DNA from: JAISDD01 sp031553935
GTDB lineage: Bacteria; Bacillota; Syntrophomonadia; Syntrophomonadales; Syntrophomonadaceae
NCBI GenBank assembly: GCA_031553935.1
Contig: JAVBKS010000013.1
Location: 39,612 to 103,611, forward strand
Length of the DNA: 64,000 nucleotides
Direction: 5' to 3'
Each line of letters begins with the position of its first letter. Position 1 is the stretch's first letter. Positions 61,837 to 64,000 of the stretch are shown here, piece by piece. The notes beneath the pieces are model-generated. The model saw only the letters and a list, made by a program, of their open reading frames with translations, did not search any database and was not told the origin of the DNA. The translations under genes and the position numbers were made by a program.

Positions 61837-64000
61837 GCAAATCCCATCCTTTCCAAATGAGACTTGACTTTGCTTTCCAAGTTTGCAACCGCTGCTTCGC
61901 AATCGGGCAGTGTAAACTCATACCGCTCCACCAATTCGGCGACACGGGAGGAAAGCTGGTGCGACACAGCGGAATGGATGGCATCAATGCCATTATAAAT
62001 AGCCCAGAACCACTTTTCTTCCACCAAAAGTTGTTTAATCTCCGCATCAGTCAGCTTTTCGTATTTTTCTCTCGCCTGCATGTCCAAGGCAACATCAGCT
62101 TGTTTCAGCATTTTCTTAGCGTCTGACTCAATCCTAGACAAGCGCAGATATTCCTCTAAAACAGCAAGTTCCGCCGCACTGTCGGCATCATTTTTAATAG
62201 CCTTCATGCGGGCTTTAATGGTAGCATCTTTCATGTTGTCTAAGACGGTAAAATAGCCGTCCTCGCCGCTGTTTTCTTCTATCAGTTCCTCAAGCTGTGC
62301 CGTAATGTTATCCAGTTCTCCCTGATGCTTTTGCAGAGCGCGGAGCTCCTCAGGGTAGAAATGCTCAATCAGCAGCGCCTTGGGGATGATTTCTCCATCA
62401 TAGCTTTTTACTTTGTCGGTCTTTTCTTCTACGGTAGTGCCGTTGACCTTTTTCTTTTTAGTAGCATATTCATAGGCAATTTTGCGGCCAATACCATAGC
62501 CATCGAAGCAGACAGCATATACATCATCCTGCATGGTGTCCGCCCAGTATTCCATCAGCTTTTGGTAAACATCATATTTTTCAATCAATGGGACTTCAGA
62601 AAACGCTGAAAGAAGTGATTCTGACAAATCTCGGATAATCGCCTTCGGCTCGTCCCCTTGACTCAGGTTCATCAACACAGGTGTAACTATTTCCTTCCAT
62701 GTCGAATACGCGCCATCCACCATATTGGCATGGCTGATAAATTCCGCATGAGAGGTGATCGTGCCGACAACATTATCCTTTTCTACCACAGGCTGAAAAT
62801 ATCCGTCGCGCAGCGGCTTGAACAACATTGCTTTCATGGAAGGGTAGACCTTCCAGAACTCCGCCATATTTTCAATATCGACTGCGGGAATGCCACCATT
62901 CAAATGCGCATTGATGTCCTGCAAATCTTCCGGCTCGCTGCTGTCGATATAGCGAGGAATATTCAGGTTGTACTCGTTGGTAACTTTGATTTCATCGTTA
63001 GGCACGAAGCGGGAGAATTTGTCCAGCTTAATCTGCCCATTGAATACCGTAACAATTTTATGTATGTCCTGTTCGCGCAGGCGGTTTTTGTTGCCGTCTT
63101 TGATAAAGCCTTTAGAGGCATCAACCATAAAAATACCTTGACGCTCTGGTGCATCCTCTTTATCAATCACGATAATGCAGGCAGGGATGCCTGTGCCAAA
63201 AAACAGGTTGGCAGGTAGGCCAATAATGCCCTTGATATATCCTCGGTCAATGATTTGTTTGCGGATATCGGCTTCTGAATTGCCACGGAACAAGACGCCG
63301 TGAGGCAGAATAATAGCGGCTTTGCCTATGGATTTCAATGAACGCAGTACATGAAGGAACCACGCATAGTCGCCATTCTTTTCCGGCGGCACTTTGTAGC
63401 CGTCAAAGCGGCCAAACGGTTCTGTTGCCACATCACCTTTGACAGTTATATTCATTCCGTCCATCCAAGACTTGTAGGAGAACGGCGGATTCATTACGAT
63501 GTAATCAAAAGTTCTGAGCAGATTGGGATTACGCTCATCTTTGAACTGCGGATTTGCAAGTGTGCTCTTGTTTCCGGCAACCTCTGCTGCCGCCATATTG
63601 TGCAGCACAAAGTTCATACGAGCAAGACCCGCAGTCTCTTTCGTTATCTCCTGTCCATAAATTGCTACATTGGGAGTGCCATCTGTTTTTTTCGGAGCAG
63701 CGTCCGCAGCACGAATCAGCAGCGAGCCCGATCCGCACGCAGGATCATATAGGGTTTTGTCCGTTCCTGTCGCTTGATCAATCCCGATAATCTGTGCGAT
63801 AATACGGGAAACCTCGGCAGGCGTGTAAAATTGCCCTTTACTCTTGCCGGAATCCTTAGCAAAATTCTGCATTAAATACTCATAGGCATCGCCAAGAATA
63901 TCATCGCCACCTGCGCGATTATACGTAAAATCAAGCTCTGGCTTCTGAAATATCTCTATCAAGCCGGAGAGCTTGTCCACAGCCTCTTTATCAGTGCCAA
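61830..64000 (-). CDS. hsdM: Type I DNA methyltransferase subunit, partial at the 5' end
   Basis: Adenine-N6 methyltransferase of the type I system. The visible part starts within the N-terminal helical region and includes YDPACGSGSLLIRA (SAM binding) and IVMNPPFSYKSW (the catalytic NPPF). The frame stays open to the window edge, so the first part of the gene lies outside. A C-terminal coiled helical region precedes the stop at 61830-61832. It overlaps hsdS by seven bases. Confidence 0.95.
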   Translation of the reverse strand, partial: GTDKEAVDKLSGLIEIFQKPELDFTYNRAGGDDILGDAYEYLMQNFAKDSGKSKGQFYTPAEVSRIIAQIIGIDQATGTDKTLYDPACGSGSLLIRAADAAPKKTDGTPNVAIYGQEITKETAGLARMNFVLHNMAAAEVAGNKSTLANPQFKDERNPNLLRTFDYIVMNPPFSYKSWMDGMNITVKGDVATEPFGRFDGYKVPPEKNGDYAWFLHVLRSLKSIGKAAIILPHGVLFRGNSEADIRKQIIDRGYIKGIIGLPANLFFGTGIPACIIVIDKEDAPERQGIFMVDASKGFIKDGNKNRLREQDIHKIVTVFNGQIKLDKFSRFVPNDEIKVTNEYNLNIPRYIDSSEPEDLQDINAHLNGGIPAVDIENMAEFWKVYPSMKAMLFKPLRDGYFQPVVEKDNVVGTITSHAEFISHANMVDGAYSTWKEIVTPVLMNLSQGDEPKAIIRDLSESLLSAFSEVPLIEKYDVYQKLMEYWADTMQDDVYAVCFDGYGIGRKIAYEYATKKKKVNGTTVEEKTDKVKSYDGEIIPKALLIEHFYPEELRALQKHQGELDNITAQLEELIEENSGEDGYFTVLDNMKDATIKARMKAIKNDADSAAELAVLEEYLRLSRIESDAKKMLKQADVALDMQAREKYEKLTDAEIKQLLVEEKWFWAIYNGIDAIHSAVSHQLSSRVAELVERYEFTLPDCEAAVANLESKVKSHLERMGFAW

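Noticed and set aside
1..64000. CRISPR array, prophage or complete insertion sequence
   Set aside because: I saw no regularly spaced repeats, no integrase or transposase and no phage structural genes. The only mobile-element sequences are the intron remnant and the small palindromic element.

Overview
The window reads as chromosome of a low-G+C Gram-positive (Firmicutes/Bacillota) spore-forming anaerobe of the Clostridia/Negativicutes kind. The evidence is spoVS with a sigma-H-like promoter, RNase Y, RemA, a PASTA kinase/phosphatase pair, strong AGGAGG ribosome binding sites with frequent TTG and GTG starts, and the gene order priA-def-fmt-DUF116-zinc peptidase-rsmB-rlmN-prpC-prkC-rsgA-rpe. 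A FdhD homologue, a corrinoid-activator-type ASKHA protein and a C_GCAxxG_C_C protein fit an anaerobe. I cannot name the genus. Most genes lie on the minus strand.

Layout. Positions 1-7.5 kb: a shikimate/phospholipid operon (aroF, aroA, cmk, plsC, probably ispH beyond the edge), a divergent carbon-nitrogen hydrolase, aroH with a HutP-like gene, and the nickel-pincer genes larB-larE. 7.5-10.2 kb: small accessory genes (C_GCAxxG_C_C protein, a structured RNA leader, a DUF2834 membrane protein, a Cys/Pro-rich Ig-like protein) and tRNA-Leu(CAG). 10.2-14.9 kb: FMN riboswitch and ribD-ribE-ribBA-ribH plus a ytqA-like radical SAM gene. 14.9-31.3 kb: a dense housekeeping block from yicC down to rpe covering nucleotide and CoA metabolism, replication restart, formyl-Met processing, rRNA modification and Ser/Thr kinase signalling. 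31.3-38.1 kb: a Ca-type P-ATPase, a LysM-NlpC/P60 hydrolase, a PHP phosphoesterase, a dipeptidase and spoVS. 38.1-44 kb: ymdB, rny, recA (SOS promoter), thpR and cinA, with two candidate RNAs flanking rny. 44-55.2 kb: a lipoprotein, a Ktr/Trk potassium system, a cation antiporter, a second PHP protein, DUF1015, an ASKHA corrinoid-activation protein, an fdhD homologue and an MBL hydrolase.

From 55.2 kb on: rnpB, then a decayed group II intron 3' fragment lying antisense against the rnpB 3' end, then a type I restriction-modification island (partial hsdM, hsdS, hsdR and a YgjP-like metallopeptidase). HsdS carries an extra C-terminal domain of about 200 residues.

The points I consider most worth following are five genes whose only in-frame canonical start lies at or inside the ribosome binding site while AUA/AUU/AUC sits at normal spacing (rny, DUF2834, cinA, C-N hydrolase, ribE); a rod-like, terminator-ended RNA candidate between rny and ymdB; a long promoter-to-terminator leader in front of rny; a hairpin that bridges an over-long SD spacing at remA; the HsdS fusion; and the intron/rnpB junction. 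Start codons given below were chosen by ribosome binding sites and family N-termini.
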